64,000 nucleotides of DNA from Rhodococcus zopfii NBRC 100606 = JCM 9919. Its GTDB lineage: Bacteria > Actinomycetota > Actinomycetes > Mycobacteriales > Mycobacteriaceae. Of this stretch, positions 47,851-56,265 are shown one piece after another. The translations under genes and the position numbers were made by a program. The stretch's first letter is position 1, and the number at the start of each line of letters is the position of its first letter. The stretch lies in the NCBI RefSeq assembly GCF_001895025.1, contig NZ_BCXI01000020.1, positions 1 to 64,000 on the forward strand. The letters are read 5' to 3'. The notes beneath the pieces are model-generated. The model made no database searches, had not been told where the DNA came from, and saw only the letters and a list, made by a program, of their open reading frames with translations.

Positions 47851-48841
47851 GTTGCTTGGCTCTCGCGAAACACCTCGAACACGTCATGCTCGTGTACGCG
47901 GGCCGCACCATCACCACCTTCCGGCCAGCCCGCCTGCCCCTCTCGATCAGCTCACGTTTCGTCGCCGAGATAGCCGCGTCCGCGGCCTCTCGCGCCATGC
48001 TGGATTTCGCGAGGAACCGGGGACGGAAATCTTCAATCCCGATCATCATATGGTTGTCGACGACACGGCGTGCCCACGCCTGCGCCTCGTGCCGGTTCCG
48101 CCCGGCCGCCCTGCTCTGGACCTTCGCCGCGCGCTTGCGGGCCCGTCGGTACCCGTTCGAGGGCGTCGTGCCTTTCCCACGACGGCGACGGGCCATCGTG
48201 CGTTGGGCCTTCGCCAACTCCGCCGCGCACCGCTTGCGATGCTGCCGGTGCGGCAGATCGAAGCGTTCGTCGGTCGTGGTCGCGGTCCGGGTCACGCCCC
48301 AATCGACACCGATACCCGAACTCTCCGACGCTGCGGGCGCGGGTTCGGCTTCGCGGGTGACCACGAACGAGGCGTACCAATGCCCCAAGGAGTCTCGGGT
48401 GATGCGCACACTCGACGGTTCCGACGGCAACTGCCGCGACCACACCACCGGGATACTCACGCCCTTGGCCAACACCAACCGGCCGTCGCGCAGCGTGAAG
48501 CCGCGGCGGGTGTACTCGAGCGATGGCAGTGTCTTCTTCCGCGCCTTGAACCTCGGACGGCCGCGGCCTTTCACCGTGAACGATGCGTCCAAGGCCCGGG
48601 CGTAGGTCCGCAACGTCTGCTGCTGGACCACCTGCGACCCAGCCCGCAACCACGACGACTGCTTCCGCGACGCGGTCAGTTGCTTGCTCAGCTTCCCGAA
48701 CGTCAGTTTCGCACCGGACTTGTTTTGGTGTACCGCCTCGTTCCACAGGAACCGGCAGCGATGCCACTCGTCGAGCAGGGTACGTTCGGCGGTGCTGCCC
48801 GGCCGCAGCCGGTAGTTGTAGCGCACCACCTCGATCCCCAT
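47714..48841 (-). CDS. tnpB: TnpB RNA-guided nuclease (IS1341/IS605 type)
   Basis: This 375-residue protein has an N-terminal helix-turn-helix/WED-like region (YRLRPGSTAERTLLDEWHRCRFLWNEAV). The split RuvC domain has an intact triad: Asp180 in GVDWGV, Glu270 in GIEDF, Asp351 in CRDRNAAR. The zinc ribbon is CSRC ... CQAC (321-344). It is full length for the family with no frameshift, so probably active. The ATG is supported by a TACGGT -10 seven bases upstream (leaderless). It lies antisense to the his genes. Confidence 0.92.
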   Translation of the reverse strand: MGIEVVRYNYRLRPGSTAERTLLDEWHRCRFLWNEAVHQNKSGAKLTFGKLSKQLTASRKQSSWLRAGSQVVQQQTLRTYARALDASFTVKGRGRPRFKARKKTLPSLEYTRRGFTLRDGRLVLAKGVSIPVVWSRQLPSEPSSVRITRDSLGHWYASFVVTREAEPAPAASESSGIGVDWGVTRTATTTDERFDLPHRQHRKRCAAELAKAQRTMARRRRGKGTTPSNGYRRARKRAAKVQSRAAGRNRHEAQAWARRVVDNHMMIGIEDFRPRFLAKSSMAREAADAAISATKRELIERGRRAGRKVVMVRPAYTSMTCSRCFARAKQPLELGERTFRCQACGHTACRDRNAARVVLAVAERGHTGVDDMSQT

Positions 48842-48848
48842 GCCTGGC

Positions 48849-48854
48849 ACCGTA
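48849..48854 (-). promoter_or_regulatory. -10 element, leaderless tnpB
   Basis: On the minus strand TACGGT is followed by seven bases and the ATG of tnpB, so the element carries its own host-style leaderless promoter. Confidence 0.5.
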
Positions 48855-48960
48855 GCCGTCCCCACCGACACGTTTCCTCGACCCAACCATCCCCGCTCCC
48901 GGAAGGAGGACGGCGCTTCGTCTCCCTCGTGAACGAGCGAGTATCCGCGCCGAACACCAG

Positions 48961-49311
48961 ATGACCAACATTCTCGATCCGCGGATCGCCGACCGGCTCA
49001 AGCGCAACGACGCCGGCCTGTTCGCGGCGGTCGTGCAGGAGAAGTCGACCGGCGACGTGCTGATGATGGCGTGGATGGACGACGAAGCGCTGGCCCGTAC
49101 CCTCGCCACCCGCAAGGCCACCTATTTCTCGCGGTCGCGCGACAGCTACTGGGTCAAGGGCGAAACCTCCGGGCACACCCAGTACGTGCACGAGGTGCGG
49201 CTGGACTGCGACGGCGACACCGTGCTGCTCGTCGTCGACCAGACCGGTGCCGCCTGCCACACCGGAACCCACACGTGCTTCGACACCGACGTGCTGCTCG
49301 CCGCCGAGTAA
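48961..49311 (+). CDS. hisI: Phosphoribosyl-AMP cyclohydrolase
   Basis: This 116-residue monofunctional enzyme opens the purine ring of PR-AMP in histidine synthesis. It contains [41 protein letters not shown], the metal cysteine in [11 protein letters not shown] and the CHTGTHTCF motif. No ribosome site is visible before the ATG. The inserted tnpB element lies just upstream, so hisI may depend on a promoter or on read-through across the element. Confidence 0.96.
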   Translation: MTNILDPRIADRLKRNDAGLFAAVVQEKSTGDVLMMAWMDDEALARTLATRKATYFSRSRDSYWVKGETSGHTQYVHEVRLDCDGDTVLLVVDQTGAACHTGTHTCFDTDVLLAAE

Positions 49312-49338
49312 CACGTCGGCGCGGCCCGGTCCGGATAC

Positions 49339-49779
49339 TCAGGGGGCGGTGAGCGACACGAGGAATCCGCCTCCGCCGGAGTCGATCCGCGTGGTGACCG
49401 TGAGGCCGGGTGCCAGGCGGGACATCCGGTCCACCAGCCAGGCTCCCGCCTCGGTCGCGTCGGCTTCCGTGGGGCAGCGTGCGACGGCGACGCGACCACC
49501 CTTGCGGGTGAGCTGTTCCACCACTCCGATGATCGGGGCGGGGTCGACGACGAAGAGATGCTCGGCCCACGGCACCACCGGTTTCACCGCACCCTTCTTC
49601 GTGTTGCACGCGCGGTGGGCCAGTCGTTCCTGCCCACCTTTCGCGCCCTTCTTCGCGGTGGAGAGGGCATCGACGCTGGGTCCGCGCGGATCGTTGACGG
49701 ACATGTCCGGATCCACGGGTTCGTCGCACAGCCAGCATCGCCACGAGTCGCGCTCGCCCACTTCGTCCAACCTGCTCAT
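49339..49779 (-). CDS. HNH-like zinc-binding protein of unknown function
   Basis: A 146-residue protein starts at MSRLDEVGERDSWRCWLC. CWLC near residues 15-18 and AHRACNTKKGA further on form the CxxC ... HxxCN pattern of an HNH/treble-clef finger, but a clear catalytic His-Asn core is not evident. The C-terminal half (RVAVARCPTEADATEAGAWLVDRM) is a separate alpha/beta region. It is convergent with hisI. Nuclease activity is possible but unproven. Confidence 0.6.
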   Translation of the reverse strand: MSRLDEVGERDSWRCWLCDEPVDPDMSVNDPRGPSVDALSTAKKGAKGGQERLAHRACNTKKGAVKPVVPWAEHLFVVDPAPIIGVVEQLTRKGGRVAVARCPTEADATEAGAWLVDRMSRLAPGLTVTTRIDSGGGGFLVSLTAP

Positions 49780-49840
49780 GTCGTGAACGCTACACAGCAC
49801 GTGTGGAGCGCCCGAGGACGGTTGTGGCACAGTACCGTGC

Positions 49841-50020
49841 ATGCCACTGATCCAGATCAGCCAGACGCCCGGCCTGACCACCGAGCAGAAGGCCGCCGTC
49901 ATCGCTGCGGTCACCAAGGCCTACGCGGAGACCTCGGGCAAGCCGGAGTCGTCGGTATGGGTGACCCTCACCGACGTGCCGCGTGAAAACTGGGGTGTCG
50001 GCGGGGTTCCGCTCGGCTGA
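49841..50020 (+). CDS. 4-oxalocrotonate tautomerase-family protein
   Basis: This is a 59-residue protein starting MPLIQISQTPGLTTEQK. Pro2, exposed after Met removal, is the catalytic base of the tautomerase superfamily, and length and fold pattern (beta-alpha-beta, ending ENWGVGGVPLG) match. It is monocistronic, just upstream of pepN with a 24-base gap. The physiological substrate is unknown. Confidence 0.85.
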   Translation: MPLIQISQTPGLTTEQKAAVIAAVTKAYAETSGKPESSVWVTLTDVPRENWGVGGVPLG

Positions 50021-50044
50021 GCGAGCACCTGGCAGGATCGAGGC

Positions 50045-52543
50045 GTGAGCACCGCGAACCTGACCCGAGCCGAAACCGCGATCCGCGCGAACGCCGTCCG
50101 CGTGCACGCCTACCGCGTGGAACTGGACCTGCGGGACGCGCCGGATCCGGCGACCGCCGGATTCGCGACGACCGCCACGATCGAGTTCACCTCCACGCAC
50201 GGTGAGACCTGGCTCGATTTCCTCGGCGCGTCCGTCGAGTCCGTCACGGTCAACGGCGTCCCGGTCGCGGTCGCGTACGACGGCGCGCGCATCGCGTTGA
50301 CCGGACTCGCCGAGGACAACGTCGTGACGGTCGCGGCCACGGGCGAATACAGCCGGTCCGGGGAGGGCCTGCACCGGTTCGTGGATCCTGCCGACGGGCA
50401 GACCTACCTCTACACCCAGTACGAGCCGGCCGATGCGCGCCGTGTATTCGCGTGCTTCGAACAGCCGGATCTCAAGGCTCCGTTCACCTTCGACGTGTCG
50501 GCGCCGGACGGCTGGCAGGTCGTATCCAATCAGGCGGTCGCACACCGGAATGCGGTGGCCGGTGGACAGCGGGTGGTGTTCGCGCCGACCCCGCCGATGT
50601 CCACCTACATCACCGCGGTCGTCGCCGGGCCCTGCCATCGCGTCGAATCATCCTGGAGTCGAGACGATCTCACCGTCGACCTCGGTGTGCTGTGCCGGGC
50701 GTCGCTCGCGCAGTACCTCGATGCCGACGCGATCGTCGAGATCACGAAGCAGGGACTGGACTTCTTCGCCGAGCACTTCGGCTACCCCTACCCCTGGGGC
50801 AAATACGACCAGGTGTTCGTGCCCGAATACAACCTCGGTGCGATGGAGAACCCCGGCTGCGTCACCTTCACCGAGGCGTACGTTTTCCGGGGCGCGGCGA
50901 CCGCGGCGCAGTATCAGGGGCGGGCGAACACGATCCTGCACGAGATGGCGCACATGTGGTTCGGCGACCTCGTTACCATGAAGTGGTGGGACGACCTGTG
51001 GCTCAAGGAATCCTTCGCCGACTACATGGGAGCCCTCGCCAGCGTCGAGGCCACCGAATTCACCGACGCCTGGGTGGCGTTCGCGAACCGGCGCAAGGCG
51101 TGGGCCTACCTGCAGGACCAGTTGCCGACCACGCACCCGGTGGTCGCGGACATCGTCGACCTCGAAGCCGCCAAACTCAACTTCGACGGCATCACCTACG
51201 CCAAGGGCGCGAGCGTCCTGAAGCAACTCGTCGCGTACGTGGGCCGGGACGCGTTCTTCGAGGGCGCCCGCCGCTACTTCCGCGTCCACGCCTTCGGCAA
51301 CACCACCCTCGACGATCTGCTCACCGAACTGTCCGCGACCTCGGGTCGCGACCTGAGCAGCTGGGCGCGCGCGTGGCTGCAGACCGCCGGTGTCTCCACG
51401 CTCACCCTCGAACCCGCCGGCAGGGACGGCCACGAGATCGTCCAGACCTCTGCGCGACCGCACCGCCTCGCGGTCGGACAATACGACTTCGACGAGAGTG
51501 GAAATCTGGTGCGGCGCAACCGCATCGAGGTTGATCTCGAACAGCGCCGCACGCGGGTGGACCTCGTCGACGCACCACTGACGCTGCTCAACGACGACGA
51601 CCTCACCTACGCGAAGGTCCGGCTCGACACCCGCTCGCTCACCACCGTCGAGGACTCCCTCGACCGGATCACCGATCCGCTCGCCCGCGGTCTGGTGTGG
51701 TCGGCGCTGTGGAACGCCACCCGCGACGCCGAGCTGCTCGCCGCGCGGTACGTGACGATGGCGCAGCGCTTCGCCCCGGCCGAATCCAACCTCGCGCTGC
51801 TCGGTGCCGTGCAGGCCAATGTCGCCGCCGCGATCGAGCACTACCTGCCGGCCGCGGCGCGACCCGGCTACCGCCACGCGTGGCTCGACTCCGCGTGGGC
51901 CGCGCTGCACGCCGCCGCCCCCGGATCGGGTGCGCAACTGGCGTGGGCGCGGACGGTCGCGGCGGCGGCTGTCGTCGACGACACCCGTGCCGCGGACATC
52001 CGGGCATTCCTCAACGGCGCTTCACCGCCGCCGGACGGGCTCGCCCTCGACCCGGATCTGCGCTGGTTGCTGTGGCTGGCGCTGGCCGCCACCGGGCATG
52101 TCGACGCCGCCGACCTCGACGGCGAACTGACCCGCGACAACACCGGTTCCGGTCGCACCGCGCACCTGCGTGCCCTCGCGGCCCGCCCCGACGCCGACGT
52201 CAAAGCCGCCGCGTGGACCGCGGTCCTCACCGATCGCACCCTGTCGAACGAGCACCTCGACGCGACCATCGCGGGATTCCGCGCCGGTGGGCGACGGGAC
52301 CTGACCGCGCGCTACGACACCGAGTACTTCGCCGCGATCCGCGGGGTGTGGGGCGAGCGCAGCATCGAGATCGCCCGGCGGATCGTCGTCGGCCTGTTCC
52401 CGGACTGCGACACCGTCGCACTCGCCGACGGTTGGCTCGACGCGCACACCGACGCTCCGGGTGCCTTGCGCCGGCTGGTGCTCGAGCAACGCGACCACCT
52501 CGCCCGGGACCTGCGAGCCCGGTTGTTCAACGCGGCGGTCTGA
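50045..52543 (+). CDS. pepN: Aminopeptidase N (M1 zinc metallopeptidase)
   Basis: This 832-residue enzyme has the exopeptidase motif GAMENPG, the zinc site HEMAHMWFGD (HExxH) with the distal Glu in LWLKESFADYMG, and a long helical C-terminal domain of the ERAP type. It removes N-terminal residues from peptides in the cytoplasm. CAGGAT six bases before the GTG resembles the leaderless promoters seen elsewhere. It is full length for actinobacterial PepN. Confidence 0.95.
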   Translation: MSTANLTRAETAIRANAVRVHAYRVELDLRDAPDPATAGFATTATIEFTSTHGETWLDFLGASVESVTVNGVPVAVAYDGARIALTGLAEDNVVTVAATGEYSRSGEGLHRFVDPADGQTYLYTQYEPADARRVFACFEQPDLKAPFTFDVSAPDGWQVVSNQAVAHRNAVAGGQRVVFAPTPPMSTYITAVVAGPCHRVESSWSRDDLTVDLGVLCRASLAQYLDADAIVEITKQGLDFFAEHFGYPYPWGKYDQVFVPEYNLGAMENPGCVTFTEAYVFRGAATAAQYQGRANTILHEMAHMWFGDLVTMKWWDDLWLKESFADYMGALASVEATEFTDAWVAFANRRKAWAYLQDQLPTTHPVVADIVDLEAAKLNFDGITYAKGASVLKQLVAYVGRDAFFEGARRYFRVHAFGNTTLDDLLTELSATSGRDLSSWARAWLQTAGVSTLTLEPAGRDGHEIVQTSARPHRLAVGQYDFDESGNLVRRNRIEVDLEQRRTRVDLVDAPLTLLNDDDLTYAKVRLDTRSLTTVEDSLDRITDPLARGLVWSALWNATRDAELLAARYVTMAQRFAPAESNLALLGAVQANVAAAIEHYLPAAARPGYRHAWLDSAWAALHAAAPGSGAQLAWARTVAAAAVVDDTRAADIRAFLNGASPPPDGLALDPDLRWLLWLALAATGHVDAADLDGELTRDNTGSGRTAHLRALAARPDADVKAAAWTAVLTDRTLSNEHLDATIAGFRAGGRRDLTARYDTEYFAAIRGVWGERSIEIARRIVVGLFPDCDTVALADGWLDAHTDAPGALRRLVLEQRDHLARDLRARLFNAAV

Positions 52544-52670
52544 GCAACGGGCGGTCGCGACCGGCCCGCGCGCCGAGACTTCCGGGTACCCGCGGCACGC
52601 CCAGCCGTCCGCCCGGACGATCCGTTCGGTGCCAGGATTGCCGGCGGCCCAGCGGACCCGTCGGGTTCTG

Positions 52671-52937
52671 CTAGCCCGTTCGTTCGAGATCGGTCGGCGG
52701 TAGGCAGAGGCGGGCGAGATCGTCGAGCGAGACCGACAGTTCGGTCGCGAGCGCCGCGACCGTGGTGAACGCCGGCGTCGCCAGCCTTCCGGTCTCGATC
52801 TTGCGGAGGGTTTCGGGGGAGATGCCCGCCGCGCTCGCGACGTCGGCGAGGGTGCGTCCGCCGCGCGCGCGGCGCAGATGCTCGCCGAGGCGTTTGCCGG
52901 TGGCGAGTTGTTGCGGGGTCAGGGGGAGGCGGACCAT
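52671..52937 (-). CDS. Small XRE-family regulator, divergent from map
   Basis: This 88-residue protein is almost all helix-turn-helix: RLGEHLRRARGGRTLADVASAAGISPETLRKIETGRLATPAFTTVAALATELSVSLDDL. TAGAGT six bases before the ATG gives a leaderless start. The gap to the methionine aminopeptidase gene holds two identical inverted repeats, probably its operators. Control of itself and of map is the simplest reading. Confidence 0.85.
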   Translation of the reverse strand: MVRLPLTPQQLATGKRLGEHLRRARGGRTLADVASAAGISPETLRKIETGRLATPAFTTVAALATELSVSLDDLARLCLPPTDLERTG

Positions 52938-52943
52938 GCGGAC

Positions 52944-52949
52944 ACTCTA
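52944..52949 (-). promoter_or_regulatory. -10 element, leaderless XRE gene
   Basis: On the minus strand TAGAGT is followed by six bases and the ATG. The first inverted repeat begins nine bases further upstream, over the -35 region. Confidence 0.5.
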
Positions 52950-52957
52950 CCCGAGTC

Positions 52958-53003
52958 GGTATGAAAATACCGGTCCGATCCGCTACGATGGTATTTTAAT
53001 ACC
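52958..53003. promoter_or_regulatory. Two identical operator-like inverted repeats (GGTAT-N4-ATACC)
   Basis: GGTATgaaaATACC (52958-52971) and GGTATtttaATACC (52990-53003) have the same perfect 5-base arms and 4-base centres. Their centres are 32 bp apart, three helical turns, so two bound dimers would face the same side. One sits over the XRE promoter region and the other over the map promoter (TATTTT as a -10). Confidence 0.8.
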
Positions 53004-53034
53004 GATCTTTCGACCGATGAAGGAGTGCCGAGCA

Positions 53035-53808
53035 TTGCTGGAACTGAAGACCACACAAGAGATCACGGCCATGCGGACGACCGGCGCGTTCATCGCCGAC
53101 CTGCTCGCCGACCTGGCGGGCATGGCGCGACCGGGCGTGAACCTCCTCGATCTGGAACATCGTGCGCGGCATCTCGTCGCCGAGCGGGGTGCGCAGTCCT
53201 GCTACTGGGACTACGCACCGTCCTTCGGTAGCGGCCCGTTCCGGAACGTCATCTGCCTGTCCGTCAATGACGCTGTTCTGCACGGTCTTCCGTTCGACTA
53301 CGTGCTGAGCGACGGAGACCTGCTGAGCATGGACATCGCCGTGTCGATCGACGGCTGGGTCGCCGACTCCGCCCGCAGTATCATCGTCGGCACGCCGCGC
53401 CCCGAGGATCAGCGACTGATCGAGGCGACCGAACGGGCTCTCGAGGCCGGGATCGCCGCGGCCCGCCCGGGTAACAAGCTGGGGGACGTCTCGGCGGCGA
53501 TCGGCGCGGTCGCCGCCGACTACGGGTACCTCGTCAACACCGAGTTCGGTGGCCACGGTCTCGGCCGCACGATGCACGAGGATCCGCACGTACCCAATGC
53601 GGGACGCGCCGGACGCGGCCTCAAATTGCGGCCCGGGCTGACGCTCGCACTCGAACCGTGGTTCGCGCAGGGCACCGACCGGATCGTCTACGACCCCGAC
53701 GGGTGGACCATCCGGTCCGCCGACGGATCGCGCACCGCGCACAGCGAACACACGATCGCCGTCACCGACGGTGACGCGCAGATCCTCACGCTTCCCGCGG
53801 ACCGCTGA
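53035..53808 (+). CDS. map: Methionine aminopeptidase, type I
   Basis: This 257-residue enzyme has the five metal ligands Asp100, Asp111, His174, Glu207 and Glu238, within SMDIAVSIDGWVADSAR, GGHGLGRTMHEDP, LALEPW and AHSEHT, plus the catalytic His in VLHGLPF. It removes initiator Met. The TTG start gives the family's usual MLELKTTQEI and has AAGGAG nine bases upstream; an in-frame ATG at 53017 lacks a ribosome site. Control by the adjacent XRE protein is unusual for this housekeeping function, so this may be an accessory paralogue. Confidence 0.92.
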   Translation: MLELKTTQEITAMRTTGAFIADLLADLAGMARPGVNLLDLEHRARHLVAERGAQSCYWDYAPSFGSGPFRNVICLSVNDAVLHGLPFDYVLSDGDLLSMDIAVSIDGWVADSARSIIVGTPRPEDQRLIEATERALEAGIAAARPGNKLGDVSAAIGAVAADYGYLVNTEFGGHGLGRTMHEDPHVPNAGRAGRGLKLRPGLTLALEPWFAQGTDRIVYDPDGWTIRSADGSRTAHSEHTIAVTDGDAQILTLPADR

Positions 53809-53820
53809 GCCGCCGGAGGT

Positions 53821-53838
53821 CGGATCGACGGCGATCCG
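53821..53838. terminator. Short hairpin between map and hsp20
   Basis: CGGATCG and CGATCCG form a 7-bp stem with an ACGG loop between the convergent map and Hsp20 genes. Confidence 0.5.
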
Positions 53839-53853
53839 CCAGGTGGGTCGATC

Positions 53854-54276
53854 TCAGTCCGTGGTCTTGATGTCGATCTTCTTCGCGGTGTCGGGTTCCT
53901 CGCCGAGCCCGATCGAGATCGTGAGTATCCCCTGGGTATAGGAGGCCTCGACGTCGTCGTCCTTCGCGCCCGCCGGCAAGGTCACCGAACGATGGAAGGA
54001 GCCGTAGGAGAACTCGGAGCGGCCCTTCTCGGTTTTCTCTTCGGTGCGTTCTGCATGGATGTCGAGGCGGCCGTGATCGACGGTGACCGAGATGTCCTGG
54101 TCCGGATCCAGGCCGGGAAGTTCGGCACGGACGATGTAGCGTCCCTCGTCGATTCGGTCCTCGACACGAATCGGGTTGTTGCCGAAGACGGTGCCGAGTG
54201 CGGGCAAACGGAGCGAATCGAAAAGTTCGGACAACTCCGGGAAGACCGAACGGGGCTGACGAGCGGGCAGAGCCAT
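53854..54276 (-). CDS. Small heat-shock protein (Hsp20/alpha-crystallin family)
   Basis: This 140-residue chaperone has an alpha-crystallin domain from about residue 37 (IRVEDRIDEGRYIVRAELPGLDP) to SIGLGEEP, with the conserved YGSFHRSVTLP and A-x-Y-x-x-GILT-I motifs. The N-terminus LPARQPRSVFPELSELFDS matches actinobacterial Hsp20/Acr proteins. AAGGAG lies before the ATG. It is divergent from the acyl-CoA synthetase operon, and stress-linked genes (Usp, MarR) lie further right. Confidence 0.93.
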   Translation of the reverse strand: MALPARQPRSVFPELSELFDSLRLPALGTVFGNNPIRVEDRIDEGRYIVRAELPGLDPDQDISVTVDHGRLDIHAERTEEKTEKGRSEFSYGSFHRSVTLPAGAKDDDVEASYTQGILTISIGLGEEPDTAKKIDIKTTD

Positions 54277-54471
54277 CGCAATCTCCTTACGAGTTCGGAA
54301 CGTTGGGCATCGACAATCGTCCCACCGTCGTGTGTCGGCCGAGACGAATTCGGAGGTTCTCGGCGCCCTGCGAGGTAGTGTGATGCACGGTCGGCAGGAC
54401 CAAGTGCCCTATTCCGGCGTTCGGCCACGGCGCATGATCGGCTCGACACGTTTCGCACCGAGGGAGCGACC

Positions 54472-56265
54472 GTGACCATTGGCAGAGCAGAAACAATTCA
54501 CAAGTCGGCCGCCGACTTGCGCGTGCCGCCGAACCTGTCGGACTACGACGCCACGTGTCGCGGGTTCTCCTGGAGCGAGATGGCGGCACAGCTGCCCTCA
54601 CCCCCGGGTGGGGGATGCAACATCGCCTGGTCGGCCGTCGACCGGCACGCCGACGGCCCACTGAAGGACCGGCCCGCGCTGCGGTTTCTCGGCTCCGGAG
54701 ATCCGGCCGGTCCCATCCCGGTCACCGAGCTCTCCTACGCCGAGCTCGCCGACCGGGCGGGTCGTTTCACCCGGGTGCTCCGCGACCTGGGCATCGGCAA
54801 GGGCGACCGGCTGTTCGTGTTCGCCGACCGCATCCCGGAGCTGTACATCGCCGTTCTCGGCGCACTGCGCAACGGCACCGTCGTGACCCCGCTGTTCTCG
54901 GCGTTCGGACCCGAACCCCTCGCCACCCGGCTCGGACTCGGCTCGGCGCAGGTGCTCGTCACCACCGAGGCTCTCTATCATCGGCGCGTCGCCGCGGTGC
55001 GCGACCGGGTGCCCACCCTCGGGCACGTGCTGCTCGTCGGCGACGGTGAGGAACGAACCGACGTCCCCGGCACGCTCGATCTGCGGTCCCTGCTCGACGC
55101 CGCCGAGCCGGCGGCGCCGACACCGACGACCGCCGACGACCCCGCCCTGCTGCACTTCACGAGCGGCACCACCGGTACCCCCAAAGGGGCGCTGCACGTG
55201 CACGGCGCCGTCGTCACCCACTACGCCACCGGGACGTACGCACTCGACCTGCATCCCGACGACATCTTCTGGTGCACAGCCGATCCCGGGTGGGTCACCG
55301 GCACGTCGTACGGCATCATCGCGCCGTTGCTGCACGGGGTCACGTCGGTTGTCGACGAAGCCGAGTTCGAGGCCGACCGCTGGTATCGCATTCTGCAGGA
55401 CCAGCAGGTCAGCGTGTGGTACACCGCGCCGACCGCCATTCGGATGCTCATGCGCGCCGGACCGGAAGTCGCTCAGCGACACCGATTTCCGAATCTGCGG
55501 TTCATCGCGAGTGTCGGTGAGCCGCTGGCACCGGACGCTGTGTGGTGGGGCACCGACGTCCTGGGACTGCCCATTCACGACAACTGGTGGCAAACCGAGA
55601 CCGGCGGCATCATGATCGCGAACACGCCGGCTTTCGACATCAAGCCCGGATCGATGGGGCGGCCGCTGCCGGGGGTCGAGGCGCACATAGTCCGCCGCGA
55701 CGAGGACGGCGGCGTGCACGAGGTCACCGACGCCGACAGCGAAGGCGAGCTGGCGCTGCGGGCGGGCTGGCCGTCGATGTTCCGCGGGTACCTGAATCAG
55801 GACGAACGCTATCGCAAGTGCTTCGCCGGCGACCTCTACCTCACCGGCGACCTCGCCAAGCGTGACGCCGACGGCTACTTCTGGTTCGTCGGCCGCGCCG
55901 ACGACGTCATCAAGTCCGCCGGACACCTGATCGGCCCGTTCGAGGTCGAAAGCGCCCTCGCCGAACACCCCGCCGTGCTCGAAGCGGCCGTGATCGGTGT
56001 GCCCGACGAGATCCTCGGCGAGAAGGTCAAGGCCTTCGTCGTGCTCGAACGCGGGACCGAACCCGACGATGCGTTGCGCCGCAAACTGATCGGGCACGCA
56101 CGCGTCCGGCTCGGCGCGGCCGTGGCCCCGAAGGAACTCGAATTCGTCGACTCGCTACCGCACACCCGCAGCGGCAAGACCCTGCGCCGGTTGCTCAAGG
56201 CCCGCGAACTCGGCCTCGCCGAGGGCGACACGTCGACGCTCGAGAGCCCGGAGGTGACCCGATGA
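54472..56265 (+). CDS. AMP-forming acetyl/acyl-CoA synthetase
   Basis: This 597-residue adenylating enzyme has the P-loop-like [17 protein letters not shown], the [12 protein letters not shown] substrate motif, [32 protein letters not shown] and the C-terminal catalytic Lys in [11 protein letters not shown]. The W in DNWWQTETG is the residue that restricts acetyl-CoA synthetases to short acids. GGGAG precedes the GTG. It overlaps the E1alpha gene (ATGA) and heads a five-gene operon. Confidence 0.9.
   Translation: MTIGRAETIHKSAADLRVPPNLSDYDATCRGFSWSEMAAQLPSPPGGGCNIAWSAVDRHADGPLKDRPALRFLGSGDPAGPIPVTELSYAELADRAGRFTRVLRDLGIGKGDRLFVFADRIPELYIAVLGALRNGTVVTPLFSAFGPEPLATRLGLGSAQVLVTTEALYHRRVAAVRDRVPTLGHVLLVGDGEERTDVPGTLDLRSLLDAAEPAAPTPTTADDPALLHFTSGTTGTPKGALHVHGAVVTHYATGTYALDLHPDDIFWCTADPGWVTGTSYGIIAPLLHGVTSVVDEAEFEADRWYRILQDQQVSVWYTAPTAIRMLMRAGPEVAQRHRFPNLRFIASVGEPLAPDAVWWGTDVLGLPIHDNWWQTETGGIMIANTPAFDIKPGSMGRPLPGVEAHIVRRDEDGGVHEVTDADSEGELALRAGWPSMFRGYLNQDERYRKCFAGDLYLTGDLAKRDADGYFWFVGRADDVIKSAGHLIGPFEVESALAEHPAVLEAAVIGVPDEILGEKVKAFVVLERGTEPDDALRRKLIGHARVRLGAAVAPKELEFVDSLPHTRSGKTLRRLLKARELGLAEGDTSTLESPEVTR

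Larger units (their letters stand above)
47646..48950 (-). mobile_element. IS200/IS605-group element carrying only tnpB
   Basis: A tnpB gene plus flanking non-coding ends fills the gap between hisF and hisI, genes that are normally adjacent. The left (downstream) end has a 9-bp hairpin with a TGAC loop, as expected for the subterminal hairpins of this group. There are no inverted repeats or target duplication, also as expected. No tnpA transposase is present, so movement would depend on a TnpA elsewhere. Boundaries are approximate: left taken at the hisF stop, right within about 60 bases. Confidence 0.7.

Noticed and set aside
54391-54410. DosR-like palindrome between hsp20 and the acyl-CoA synthetase gene
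   Set aside because: GGGCACTTGGTCCT (minus strand) matches only about 9 of 14 core positions of the DosR box, and several key GGGAC/GTCCC positions differ. It is too weak to call despite the suggestive Hsp20/Usp context.
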